Shown one piece after another: positions 10,654 to 22,371 of a stretch of DNA of 64,000 nucleotides. The stretch spans positions 505,706-569,705 of the forward strand of contig NW_019716274.1 in assembly GCF_900074925.1 (NCBI RefSeq). The letters are read 5' to 3'. The stretch is from Ramularia collo-cygni (lineage: Eukaryota; Ascomycota; Dothideomycetes; Mycosphaerellales; Mycosphaerellaceae). The notes beneath the pieces were generated by a model. That model searched no databases, was not told where the DNA came from, and saw only the letters and a list, made by a program, of their open reading frames with translations. Both the position numbers and the translations under genes were made by a program. The number at the start of each line of letters is the position of its first letter. Position 1 is the first letter of the stretch.

Positions 10654-13600
10654 ATGTCGGATTGGCGCGACCAGCCATCAGCAGCATCGTCCAGGTCACC
10701 GACTAGACCTGGACGTGCAGGTTCTCGGCGCGATGGTAAGGCATCAAAGCGAGAGCAGGTGGCAGCTGCATGTTTTGAGTGTCGCTCGAAGAAGGTGAGT
10801 TGCAGACGACGGCGATGGCGATGGCTGGGTCAGCGCCTGTACTTCTCGCAGCATCGGCATCGTGGGGACCCTGCTAATTGCTCTATTCTCTGTCCTGTTA
10901 GGTCAAGGTGAATGAAGCACCCACACATCAACCCACACACCAGCTCACGATTTCAAGTGCGATGCCCAGAGGCCCACCTGTGCTCGCTGCCAGGCACGAT
11001 CTCTCCTCTGTTTCTACGATGTAAGAAGGCATAGATGGAAGACCACCAAAAGATCATCGTCTCGGACTTCTTCTCCCATTTCAGGCATCTAACACCCCGC
11101 TGACCTTGTAACTCTTCGACATCAGGTAGAGCCAGACACGACACGCGCAGTCGCTTTGAAGCGGAAGCACGAAAATGTTCAGGAAGATCTCGACAAAATG
11201 ATGGAGCTGTACGGGTAAGACACAGCACTGGTCTGAAGTACTCCCAGGGCTGCCCTCGAATAGCTGCGCCTCATCCTTGCCGAGCAGCGATTCCTCGAAC
11301 ATCTGCTAACCCGTCTATTCTTCTCAGATACCTCCGTACACGAACAGACGCAGAGGTAAGAGGTTCTTCCAATGGCACCGGCTGGCAGGACAAGCTCAAG
11401 GTCACTGCTACGCCAAAGCCAGAGCCAACCCCAAGGCCCCGCGACACAGCGCTGACATATCCGCTCTTTGCACTATAGGTTACAGTAAGAGTTCCCAACC
11501 ATTCACCATGCCACCATGCCACCGCTTATCGCCTGCCCATGAGATCATACGCCATATCCGTCAGAATGCCGATCCGTTTGCCGTGCTCAGACTCGTCCAA
11601 GAAGGAGACCTCCTGTTGCAACGGAACCTGAACAACACTGGTACGTGGAGCCAAACACACGATGCTGTTAAGCAATACAACTTGAGCTGCGGCGTCGCAT
11701 GCCTATGTCTGCGGACTTCACACGATGCGAGAGCACCCATCCATGACGGAGGTCCCGCAAGAACTCTCTCATGGACGAACGCGAACTCTCCAATGGTCAG
11801 ACATGGCTAATCATGTGTCGCTACGTCTAGGTAGCGAAGCTCGCGCTCTCGATGCCGATGCCTTTCAGTACGTCGAACACATTGAGACACGTGCCCGCTG
11901 NGCGGAAGCAAATTTTTTATGCATTCTCTCTGTCGAGGTTCGCGGGCTTGGTGGATGGCANCCCAGTACTGACAAGTTGAATTACTAGGCAGAGCAAGTA
12001 CAAGTTGCGAGCACGACCCTGGACGAATGTTGCAGGTGATGGCATCGTGTCGAATCTCATCACGATAGTACGTAATCACGCCGCCGCACGGGGGTTATGA
12101 TGTCTCAGTCACAGATTGAAGACTTCTACGCACATGCCGGCGCTCGGCCTCCCCATTCACATTGTAACACGTTCCGGATAGTGCTGACTTTAGTCTCCTA
12201 TCTGCCTAGGTGTTGGCATCGTTCTCGGCGCCTTGTGTTCACGAATCTGCATTTCTTGCGGATTTTGCTGCTCAGGACACGAGTGCATTGTTCTGTTCTC
12301 CTCTCTTGGTCAATGCAATGTGTGCGGTTGGAGCGGTGAGTATGCGAATTCCTCTGATCTACATCGTCACTAACTTGATCGTCTATAGTTCTCGTCAAGC
12401 CATGCTGAGGCTCTCGACCGTCTCGCGATCGATGATCTTAAACTCCGAGAACGGTTCTATCAGGAAGCGCAGAGACTTCTCGAGATTGAACGAGGAAAGC
12501 CATCGGTGACAACCGTGCAAGCTCTTTTCCTTCTCTATCTTTATACCGGAAGCGCAGCTATGGGTAAGTGCAGGGCACGAATATTTCCTAGCCGAGAAAC
12601 TTACACGGAGTCTTGGTTCAAGCTGTAAATACCTGGAGACACTGCTGACCTTTGCGCCTTGGACCATCTAGATCGCGCGGGACGAGTCTATCGTCTCACT
12701 GCTTGTGAAATGTACAACCGCATGAGACTGGGCACACAATTGCTCGTGCGCTCTCCAGTCACTGACCCAAAATCTCACGAAGCTCAACGCAAGATACTCT
12801 CGCGAATCGCGTGGGGAGCGTTCTGCGCAGAGAGGTAAATGAGTGCGACCCAGTGCAATTATTCTCTTTCGCTTACCTTATCTCAGCGTGATGGCGTACA
12901 ATTACCTCCAGGTATCGCTCATCAAGATACCCTCAGTTCCCCGTTTGTTCGGAGACCAGACTGGTTACGCGACAGAAGAGGGGAACCGCCCGCTCGGACT
13001 CGAGGATGCACTCGCTGCACGGTGCGATGTCCTCGCGATTTTTTATCGCATTGCCTCATACGAGCCGCGTGAACCGAATGATGTCGGGAGTGAGGGTGAC
13101 ATCCGGACACGACAGCGACTCTACGACGCATTGAGTGGCTGGGAACGCATTTTGCCGCCCAAGTCTCGATATGCCTCGGAATTTGCACACCACTTCCATG
13201 TACTCAATGCGTACTATCACTTCGTAGCTGTAGTCCTGTGGCGCCCGTTGCAGGACATCGATACTACGCTGCGAGATAACGAGAGCAATGCCGCGAGACT
13301 TTGCATCTCCCACTGTGATGCACTTCTCAAGGAGATTGACGAGAGCAAGATTGATCTACAAGGCGATCTACTCCGGCGTGGCACGACAGCGGCTTTGTAT
13401 TTTTGGTACATGGCCGCCTTCACGCTTGTCACTATGATAAAGAGACATCTAGACAGCCGAGAGCCGTTGGTTCGCGTGTGTCGCTCCTTGCATAGTGTCG
13501 CAAAATGCTGGCCTTCAGCTTGCGTAATACTTCAAGGCGTGCACGGCATGTCGCAGCAGCTAAGAGTTGTTCTACCCCAGGAAGCTGCAGAGCTGTGCTT

Positions 13601-13781
13601 GGAAGCGGGTAAGATGCTCGACTTGAGCGCGAGCCTTGATATACCTGTTAGCTGGGCCATTCCAAGACACGCGGATTTAATGGAGCTACTGTCGGATCAT
13701 GGCGCGGACACCGAGGAGCCTGCTGGTGTCGAGCTCTCCAAGTTGATCTCAAAGTGGAACACTCTGAGCATCGAGGCTTGA
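10654..13781 (+). CDS. Zn2Cys6 transcription factor with fungal_trans domain, 13 exons
   Basis: Nuclear regulator of the Gal4/NirA-like class. A hand-built model is frame-consistent and sums to 634 aa. Exons: 10654-10794, 10902-10907, 10958-11020, 11126-11214, 11328-11355, 11479-11484, 11544-11640, 11831-11867, 11989-12067, 12210-12335, 12389-12563, 12672-12834, 12887-13781. The zinc cluster is CFECRSKK, then VK from a 6-nt exon, then CDAQRPTC-ARC-QARSLLC, giving the canonical C-x2-C-x6-C-x6-C-x2-C-x6-C. A coiled linker (KRKHENVQEDLDKMMELYG) precedes DPFAVLRLVQEGDLLLQ. The middle homology region has RARPWTNVAGDG, FCSPLLVNAMCAVGA and the long C-terminal exon. The second 6-nt exon (11479-11484) and the joint at 12068-12209 are the least certain parts. 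The target genes cannot be told from the sequence. Confidence 0.8.
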
Positions 13782-15287
13782 GGCTTGAGGCTCGATTACG
13801 CGCGACTCACGCCTACTCTACGGATGCGAAATGGCGTGCTCCGGTCTCTCTCTTTCTCGTGGAGCAAAGACAGATTCTCCCGGCTTGGGCATCAGGGCGA
13901 CACTTGACATACGCGCAGACAATCACAGCGAACAAACAGCGAACGAGTGACTTGCGCCTTCAATCGGTCAACGTGTCAAGCAACGGCAGCAAATTTCTGT
14001 GTTGCTCAAAAACAAGGCCTGGATTCGGGAAACACTGAGCCGCTGTGTCTGTTCCANAGACGTGCTAGTCAACAAGCTCCGGTGCGTTCGCACCTTACGT
14101 TCGTTGGACGTGAGTTGGCACCTGCAGGTGGATCAACAACGAGAAGAAGAGCATTGTTGAGCGGTGCTGTCAATCATGGCACCCCGACACGACGATTGCG
14201 GTCGTCTCGCGGTCCGGCCATCGGCAAAACCTCATTTGCGACGGGCGCCCTTAGACTTGCAGATCGATCAGCTGTGATGAGTGACCAGTAGTCACGAAAA
14301 GAGCAATACAACATCCCGAGAACATCGTCGTTGACTCTTTTCTTCCAATTGCTCATCGTTGCGAAACTCCTTCCATATTCTCATTTTAACATGCGTTCCG
14401 CGTGTGTCACACTGGCGTTGGTCGATTTGGGACGTAGATGCGCCCAATCGGGACTCAGCAGAGGCCTCAAAAGCTACCTTGAGTATTCAGTTGACATGCT
14501 TCCGCACAGGTAGTTCAATCGGTAATCAGCCTCGGTTGAGACCTGCAAGAGGAGATGCGAATAGCCCACAAGGAATAGCAACTGTTGCTGAATCGATCAG
14601 ATCGACTTTGTACAAAGATTTCCGTTGATTTCATATAGCTGAAGCATGTATCCACTTATTGCACTCAAGCAGGGAAGAAATCGCGTAATGGAAACTGCAG
14701 GTAAAGGGCGGTGAAGTATGGGCGCCGGGTGATGACAATGGAGGAGTGTTGCAATATCTAGATGACGCCTAACTACCTAGCATGAGATAACCCACTTTGC
14801 TCTTTCGAACCACCTACAGGGCATGATTGTCAGAGAATGAAGACCGGGTAGTGCCGGACGAGCACCCAACATCACAGATGCAACCTCTCGCACTGAGGAG
14901 ATGGCAAGCAGCTCCGCACGTGTTCTCTGATCGCCATCCTCCGAAGATGTAGTGGCCGAGTGGTTGTCTGCACGAGCTATCTAATAATGAACCTTGGAAG
15001 GAGTTACAAGCTCCAGTAGAAGCCATCATTAGCGAAACAGCCTGCATAATTCACTCTCGGCACGCTGTAAATGATCAGAAGGCCACGGAAAAGTAGGCGC
15101 AGTTGATGATAAGGATTTGTGCCATGTTGAAGAAGAAGAAGAGAAGAAGTTGAGGCGGAAGAATTTGAGGGCCCATTGTCTGTCTTGGCTCTCCCGCGGA
15201 TCCTCCGCCGAAAGGATCCAGCATGCTTCATCGCCTTTGGACGACATTGCCATTGACATCGCATTGTATTGTATTCTTCAACGCAGC
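13782..15287. other. Intergenic, no gene seen
   Basis: About 1.5 kb between the Zn2Cys6 regulator and mL46. A short gaggctt iteration follows the stop codon near 13780-13796. Only short frames lacking recognisable domains, and one N near 14057. Confidence 0.5.
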
Positions 15288-16565
15288 ATGAACGCCGGAC
15301 AGAAGAGTGCGAGGCGTGCGGCACATTCAAGTAATGGTGCGACTCATCCCGGCCGATGGGCCATCAATATCAACATCAACACGTCTAACAGAACACAGTC
15401 CTCTCACGCGACAACACCTGCAGGAGCTGCTTGCATCGCCTGAACATCTCCTCCAACTCTCGGCGCCATGCCTCTGCCGCAGCTGTGCTTGCCGAACAGC
15501 CTGCTTCATCTGAGAACGAAGTCACCGCCTCTCCCTCCACTCCTCCAGCCACAGCGACCGGTCCGCGACGAGTGTTCCGCCTGCTATGTTCTCCTGTTGT
15601 TTCACGGCCGCCCATTCTCACCCGGGAGCTAACATCGTTTGAGAAAGCATTCTTTCTCTATCAAAAGCGTCTGAATGAGCGTCTTGCGCTGCCATTCACA
15701 CGCTACTTCTACTACAAAAAGGACACACCCGCTGATATCGAGTGGAAGCGAAAGGCAAAGGCACGCAAAGGAACTGCTGCACGGGATGTTGGAGTCTACA
15801 ATGCGTATGATGAAGAAGGCTGGAACGACGNGGTATTGGTGGGCAGCAAGCTAAGCGAGCCGAGTGATGTGGTGGAGAAGTTGATTCGTGATGCGGAGGG
15901 CAAGGATATTGTGGATGCGGAGCCTCAAGGCGATGCCGAGACGGGTGGGCAGTCTGTGAGTGGAAATGCGGCGGTAGGAGAGGGAACAAGAAAGCCTGTG
16001 GGCGACGTGGTTGTGGAGAGGCCGCAGCCGAGAACGACCAAGGATGATGCAGAGGGGAATAAGAAGAGTTTGAACAGGAAGCTGGACCGGAGTTTATACT
16101 TGCTTGTGAAGAACAAGGAGGGAGCGTGGCGGTTCCCGCAAGATCGTGTTCTGGGGCGGGAGAGCTTGCACCAGGTTGGTTTCGGATCATCGTGTTGGTT
16201 TACTGTTGTACTGACTTCGCATACAGGCTGCCGAACGCATTCTACTCCAAGCAGGGGGCATGAACATGAATACCTGGATCGTTGGAAACCACCCAATCGG
16301 TCATTATGCAGCCAAGTTCGCAAAACCTTTGCTCTCGAAAATCCTGGGCAACCGGCTGGTATCTACATCGCAGGAGGAGTTGGAGCAGGAGGAGCACGGA
16401 GAGCGAGTCTTCTTCATGAAGGCAAGAATATTGGCCGGCCAAGCCGACCTCAAACTCAACGAGTTGGGGGATACGGAGTTCGAGTGGCTGAGCAAAGAGG
16501 AGATCAACGAGCGCGTTGACCCTCAATATTGGAGGCAGATCCAAAACATGCTGGCTGAGCGGTGA
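15288..16565 (+). CDS. Mitochondrial large-subunit ribosomal protein mL46 (MRPL17 family)
   Basis: Structural protein of the mitochondrial 54S/39S ribosomal subunit with a degenerate Nudix-like fold. Exons 15288-15330, 15399-16174 and 16227-16565 give 385 aa. The large exon has no in-frame ATG at its 5' end, so I start at 15288; the 68-bp first intron (GTAATG...ACACAG) joins the two frames exactly. The basic, Arg/Ser-rich N terminus fits import into mitochondria. Recognisable blocks are RELTSFEKAFFLYQKRLNER, LYLLVKNKEGAWRFP just before intron 2, and NTWIVGNHPIGHY after it. An acidic, low-complexity insert separates the first two. One N sits near 15831. Assignment rests on these family blocks. 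Confidence 0.85.
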
Positions 16566-16766
16566 TGACCAGGTGGGGGAGGTGTATGCTGTGTAGAGAT
16601 GTATAGGTATTCAACGTTCATGTACAATGCCATCGATCATAAATATGGAAGCATGGAAATCGCGATGTATTCTGCCCCGTCTCGAGTCTCGGATGTCTTT
16701 TCCGATCTCGCTCAACTTTGAACTTCAAAACTTTAGACGTTCCGCCCAAGCATAAACCGCAACAAA

Positions 16767-17735
16767 ATGTCGATTCGCAAGCGCAACGAATTTCTGGACG
16801 ATGGCGACAGTGATGCAGAGCTGGAAAATGGCAGTGAATCGGAGGCCGAGGAGGGAAGAGCTGCTATCGGAAGCCGTGCGATAAAGCGTCGCAAAGTCAA
16901 TTCTGGCTCTGAGGCGTCTGGTGATGATGAAGCGCAAGAGGAATCGCGAGGACTGGACAGTCGCTTTGATTTTGGAAAGCTGGACGATGCCGACAACGAA
17001 ACTGCCGACAACGAAGACGCGGGAGACGATGGAGCTGCAACCAGGCCGGTCAAAGCGAAAAAGTCGTCCACCATGAAGCAGGTGGAAGCCGCAGCCAAAG
17101 CCGTGCGAAATTCTGGCGTCATCTACATATCGAGGGTTCCTCCTTTTATGAAACCACACACACTCAAGCACTTTTTGGAACCGTGGGCATCGAAAGGACT
17201 TGGCCGGGTATTTCTCACGCCCGAGGACCATGTCGCACATGCAAGACGAGTCAAGAGCGGCGGCAACAAGAAGAAGTCGTTCACAGATGGATGGGTCGAG
17301 TTCAACTCCAAAAAGGAAGCCCAGATTGCGGCAGAGACGCTGAATGGCAACATTATTGGGGGAAAGAAGGGAAATTTCTATCACGACGATCTATGGAACA
17401 TGAAGTATTTGAAAGGCTTCAAGTGGAATCACCTTACGGAGCAAATATCGAATGAGAATGCTGAACGGGCTGCAAGAACCAGGGATGAGATTCGGAGGAC
17501 GAGGAAAGAGAACAAGGCATTTGTGGAGGACGTGGAGCGTGCGAAGATGTTGGAGGGCATCGAGATTAAGAAGAAAGCGAAGATGGAACGAGAAGGTGGT
17601 GTGGCGACAACCACTGCTCCGGTAAAGGAGAAGAAGTTCACGCGGGAATTCAAGCAGCGAAAGGCGCAATCGAACAGTGCCAAGGACGGGGATGGCAAGA
17701 CTCCTACGAGCAATGCGCTGAAAATGATCTTCTGA
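16767..17735 (+). CDS. ESF2: Pre-rRNA processing protein Esf2/ABT1
   Basis: Nucleolar RNA-binding factor of the small-subunit processome; yeast Esf2 stimulates the helicase Dbp8 during 18S rRNA maturation. Uninterrupted 322-aa frame. The N-terminal 100 residues are acidic with a basic patch (IKRRKVNS). The central RRM-like domain (about 115-210) opens with GVIYISRVPPFMKPHTLKHF and includes TDGWVEFNSKKEAQIAAETL. It is followed by the family signature YHDDLWNMKYLKGFKWNHL, then a Lys/Arg/Glu-rich helical tail. Length fits the family. Convergent with the GH125 gene, with 133 bp between stop codons. Confidence 0.9.
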   Translation: MSIRKRNEFLDDGDSDAELENGSESEAEEGRAAIGSRAIKRRKVNSGSEASGDDEAQEESRGLDSRFDFGKLDDADNETADNEDAGDDGAATRPVKAKKSSTMKQVEAAAKAVRNSGVIYISRVPPFMKPHTLKHFLEPWASKGLGRVFLTPEDHVAHARRVKSGGNKKKSFTDGWVEFNSKKEAQIAAETLNGNIIGGKKGNFYHDDLWNMKYLKGFKWNHLTEQISNENAERAARTRDEIRRTRKENKAFVEDVERAKMLEGIEIKKKAKMEREGGVATTTAPVKEKKFTREFKQRKAQSNSAKDGDGKTPTSNALKMIF

Positions 17736-17868
17736 TCAAGCATACGCTTAACATCGTCGAAGTCACGGGCGGCTCCAACCACAGAGGACAACTGCTGCCA
17801 ACGCCATGAAAGCTCGCACGGTGGATGAAGCACTGAAGTTTGAGGATATGACTGTTTTGGGAATCGAC

Positions 17869-19613
17869 CTAACTCTCATCCACTACATACTTCTCTGCGC
17901 CAGGCTTGAAGAGGATATGTGGTTTGCGCTCCGCCAGATCCAATATGGTCTGAGCAAAGACGCTATTGGCCCATGCGAACCAGCTGCGAGTGTAATCCGT
18001 CAGCCTCTCCACATTGACACTTTCGTGGATCAGGCCGAGAGGTGAGGCTTTCTTCACAGCCTGCAAAAGCTGCGTGATCTCGTCATCGTCGTCGCTGGTC
18101 ATTGCCTGCACGAGCAAACTCATCGGCCATGCCGACCTCAAACCGACATGCGGCCCACCGATACCCTTGAAAGCCGCGCCTTGAAGATAGTACGGATTAC
18201 CTTCCTTCGACAGGATCATCTTCCGAGTGTTCTGANAAGTCCGCTCATCCGTCTTGACGAAGCCGAGGAGAGGAAGCGCCAACAGGGAGNGAAGGTTCGC
18301 ATCGTCCATGAGTAGAGCAGAGCCGTAGCCGTCCACCTCGTACGCAAATACAGGACCGAATTTCTTGTGGTTTACCACACCGTGCTCCCAAACACCCTTC
18401 TCAATGATTTCCCCGCGTGTCTTCAGAGTCTGCCCGATGTGAGGCTTCCCTGCAGCAGTCAACATCTCCGCCGCGCGCTTCAGCTCGACGGCCATCATCG
18501 CATTCGCGGGGATGAAGAAACCAAATATCGTCGCATCATCGCTGGGCCTAAAGGCCGATCTGACCAGTCCAGTGCCCCAATTGAGAGGATTCCCATTTCC
18601 CTCAAGGGAGAGAGTCTCGGTGCCAGTGTTGGTGTTCCGTTGAAAGCGATATTCTTGACGCTTGAACGACTTCGTTTCCTCGTCGAAAGTCGATCTGCTC
18701 TGCTGGTCGAGAACTTTCAGCAGACTTTCCAATGCGAGATACCATCGCGGCGTAAGGAAAGCCGTGGATCTGGTGTGGCTGTAGAATTGGTTTCCGAGAG
18801 ACAGGAAGTGGGCTAGCGAGTCTAGTTCGTATTTGCACTCGAATACTATGCCTGGCTCGTATGCTGGGTGGACATTGTCTGTTTGTCCGTTGTCTGTGGG
18901 ATGGAGCTTGCTCGGTTGAGGAGGTTGGAATGCGTTGCCTGTGTTGGAGTTAGATTAGAACATTGCTCTTGAATATCTTTGATATCAAAGAACGGGGTGG
19001 GTTTGGGAGAGACGTACAATACGGTGATTCAATCACATACTCCGCCTGCGTATTGATGGCCCCGAGGATCAAGCTCTCAATCTTCTTGTCCTTCTTTGCC
19101 AAACGCTGGTATTGTGCCAGTTGGTTCGTGCTATCCCGAAGCCACTCCGCATTGATGTCCCCAGTCACGATGAAGCTTTGCGGGCCTGCCCAAGCATCCT
19201 GTGCTCCCATTTTGAAAATCTGCTGTATCTTGCTCTCCTCATGTTGTCTTGTACCATCCTCATGCCACTTCACCGTCGTGTCCAAGGTATTGGGAAAGGC
19301 ATTTTCGAACAGCCTGGCGAGGTCTCGATCCACCAGGCTAGCATTCAAATCCTTGATGATCTTCTCGACCAGCTCCGATTCAAAGGTACGGCAATGCTTA
19401 GAAGGGCGTTGATAGGGGAGTTCCATGGGTCCATCGCTGTATGGGTGGCTGTAACCCCGTCAGCTGCTGTTCTGCCCTTGTCTTGAGACGATGGACTCAC
19501 TGCGCGAAGCGGGCGTAGTGCTCGTATGCAGGGCAAGCATTTTCATACTTGTTCGCATGGACGGAGCCCAGAGTGGCCAGCACGAGAAGTGCTCCGCTCC
19601 AAGACGCCCTCAT
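17869..19613 (-). CDS. GH125 exo-alpha-1,6-mannosidase (Mug157 family)
   Basis: Glycoside hydrolase family 125 (former DUF1237); characterised members remove alpha-1,6-linked mannose. Exons 19613-19501, 19448-19018 and 18938-17869 give 537 aa. Exon 1 codes a signal peptide (MRASWSGALLVLATLGSVHA), so the protein enters the secretory pathway. Diagnostic blocks: FIVTGDINAEWLRDSTNQ, YHTR-like text in exon 3 (HTRSTAFLTPRWYLALESLL), FGFFIPANAMMAVELKRAA, GPVFAYEVDGYGSALLMDDAN, GGPHVGLRSAWPMSLLVQAM and NSVFAQTILDLAERKP. Two N bases (near 18236 and 18290) make single unknown residues. Full length, no sign of decay. Known as Mug157 in fission yeast; substrate here is inferred from the family. Confidence 0.92.
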
Positions 19614-20395
19614 CAGGAATGATGATCCAGGCCAGGTAATCCGTGTGTGTCGAGCGCGTGCGGGCGGAGGAACAGGGAATGACGAAAGATGGCTATTTCG
19701 CCAAGCGTTATGCCCCGACCATCTACAATCGGTTTAATCTCGTCAGGTCCTCATGCTACGGAGTACCGGGTTACAGTTCCGACATTCTTGGGCGAAGATA
19801 TGTAATGGCTGTATCCAAATCATTCACTCCTCGTTGGAGCTAAAATGAAATCGGGAGGGGTTATCCCGCTCGCTTAAATCGCAACATCACTAGTCGTAAA
19901 GGCTTTCTCATATTACATCGCTATCTGCTACAAACAGAACGCTCTGCAGCGCTGTCATCTTGCCCAAAATCTCTTGGAGCATGGGCCTCTAATCATGCGA
20001 CTCGCTTGCGGCGATGAAAGAACAGTATTCGTAAACAATAGTGTTATTTNAAAAGCCACCACCACAGGGCCTCGGCAAGTAGCCACCCCAACAGTACAGA
20101 ATGCAAATGGGTATCCGGACCAAAAGATGGGTTCAAGTTTCAAAACTCCAGGAAGACACGCCTCATCTTCAGGCCCTGTCCCTTTCCACTGTCGTCGTAT
20201 GGTTGCGTCTCGATGCGCGGTGCTGTAATGCCATCCAGTCGTCATCGGACCCAATCTGCTATGCATGGCTCTCGCTTGAGGCCACTAGAATTCTTCTACA
20301 GCGTAGCACAGTTTGTGCATTGCATTGACCGCATTCGCTGCACTGGTGAGTGGGGTANGAGGGGGGAAATTGGGTTCAATGGCCACATTTTCATC
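19614..20395. other. Intergenic, no gene seen
   Basis: Promoter side of the GH125 gene and 3' flank of the arrestin-like gene. No frame with a recognisable domain; two N bases near 20050 and 20358. Confidence 0.5.
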
Positions 20396-21704
20396 TCACT
20401 CTATCAGANGCTTCCGTTGATTTCCAATCATCGTCACGCCGAGAGCGCGAAGTCCAGCAGGGTCATTCGCCTTGATGATCATCGCTGCGGGTAGCATTGG
20501 ATTGTCGGGAGAAATGTGAGCAGCGTCCTTTGCTGCCTGCTCTATGGCTTCCATTTCTTCCTTGCATCCAGCATGGTCAAAGGGGCAGACTACGATTGGC
20601 TGTCGTAGGAGGATGTCTCTAGCTGAGGACATCTTGGCCTATTTATGTGTTAGCGAGGGACGGAAATCCGCAGTAATGTTTCACTCACCTTTACGGTCAG
20701 GTAATACTCGATCTTGTACAGAGATCCGGTGGTCGTAAATCCGCTGACACTGTACATTGGGAACTCTTTTCTCCCTCGAGGCAATACACCCTCAGCATCT
20801 CTCAGCTCGCGTGCTGGAAACACGAGACCGAGATTCGTAAAGTACCCAGCCTCTGGCATTCGTACACCGACCGATTGCTGATGTTTGGCAAGCGTCTTGA
20901 CCTTCCGTGTAGGCTCATCTCCTTCCGGATTGTAGATGATCTCTTCGTCGATCCCCACGGTGATTGATTGAATCGTGACTTTCTTCGCCTTGCTCAGCCA
21001 GTCCGGATTCGGCGATAGCTTTATGTAGACTGATACAGGATCCAATGGACCGTAGCTCCAGCGCGGAAGACTTATCCCCAAGGTCACCAGATGATCTGTC
21101 ACGCGCTCTGCGCTCTCTGGTCGGTTGTACATGCCAAATGTCGAAAGAGTGTCGTATCTCGAGATGGGCACAGGAAAGGCGTACTTTCTCTGCTCCTGAT
21201 GCCCTTGTTGTACTGTGACGACAATCTCGTAGGATGTTTCTGCTGTCCGCTTGTCCAGTTGCAGTGAAGCTGGTGGCACTCTTCGCGCCATCTCCTCCCC
21301 TCCTCTCCCGTATGGAATGAATATGACAAATGGCAGGTCCATGCAGAGTACCGACTCCGACTCCTTACCCGGCGGACATCGAAAGAGCAACATCTCCTTT
21401 CCAACAATATCCGTAATTTCTTTTCGCGGCGAAGAAAGTTGTGAGCGAAAGACGGACTCGGCTGCGGGATTGATCGATTCGCGACGCTGTAGCGAGACTG
21501 TGACCAGCGAGACATTGACAGGAGCTGAGACGCCGACTCCAGGCCGTATCTCTACTCTTCCCTCAACTCGTGGCTGAACGAGCCGGTCAGCGCATGTCCA
21601 CGACATTGTGCATCGCGTATACGTACCAGGGTTGCTGAGATGCCTGGGTATCCTACCAAGAAGTTGCTGTTCGGCGGACCTGAGACCCTCACGAACGCTG
21701 CCAT
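20396..21704 (-). CDS. Arrestin-like protein (alpha-arrestin family)
   Basis: Adaptor-like protein with arrestin fold; fungal alpha-arrestins recruit ubiquitin ligases to plasma-membrane transporters. Exons 21704-21627, 21573-20689 and 20638-20396 give 401 aa in frame. Exon 1 starts MAAFVRVSGPPNSNFLVGYP and runs through intron 1 into VEGRVEIRPG, the start of the arrestin N domain. The C domain covers the second half of exon 2 (VSVYIKLSPNPDWLSKAKKV, GLVFPARELRD). The last exon carries the recurring fungal motif ARDILLRQPIVVCPFDHAGC. I saw no PPxY ubiquitin-ligase motif, so coupling to Rsp5-type ligase is not shown. One N near 20409. Confidence 0.8.
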
Positions 21705-22371
21705 CACTTCACCGTGCGGCCGTCAGATCGATATGTGGGTGTCCGCATAGGCTGTCCATGAAGACCCCGCGAATGTTGGTTTTGATGGCGTGTGTCCACC
21801 CCTCGCGGCCGCGCTTGCAGCTCGCAGTTTATGTGGATCGCGGATATGAACTATCGATGTGGATTGGTCGGTGACTGACGGTATTAAAGGTCTCGAGCGA
21901 CTGCGGCGGCAGTGCCAGCCTTCGCCGTAACAAGCTCTCGTCGGCGAGGCAATGAGACGCGGATCGAATGTCGGCGCTTAAAAGGTGGGTTGCAACTATG
22001 CGCCCCGGAGCGATAGAGCTGTATGCAGTGTCGAAGTGAAGCCCGTCCGCGGGAGAGNAGGTGAGCAGGGTCGGGAATCAAGAACTAGAACAAGAGATTT
22101 GCGAGTGAGCTGTAGGTACTTCCAAGTTGCTTCAGCTGCCTGCTTCATCAGGCTCAGGATCATGCCCTGGTGAAACACGCTGCACATCATCCGGAGACGG
22201 GCTTCCCGCGTGGATCTGCGTGAGCCCAAACCTTGTAGCGCGGGACATCACTTCACCGTCTTCACACGCCTAAGTCATCCATTACTTCATGCGCTGGCAA
22301 GTCAGCTCAAGCGTCGAAAGCCAAGTAGGGACATACTGTTGATCCACCACCGGCTATCAGAGCGGCGCACG
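21705..22371. other. Bidirectional promoter interval
   Basis: 667 bp between the arrestin-like gene and the divergent cyclophilin. No gene seen; one N near 22059. Confidence 0.5.
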
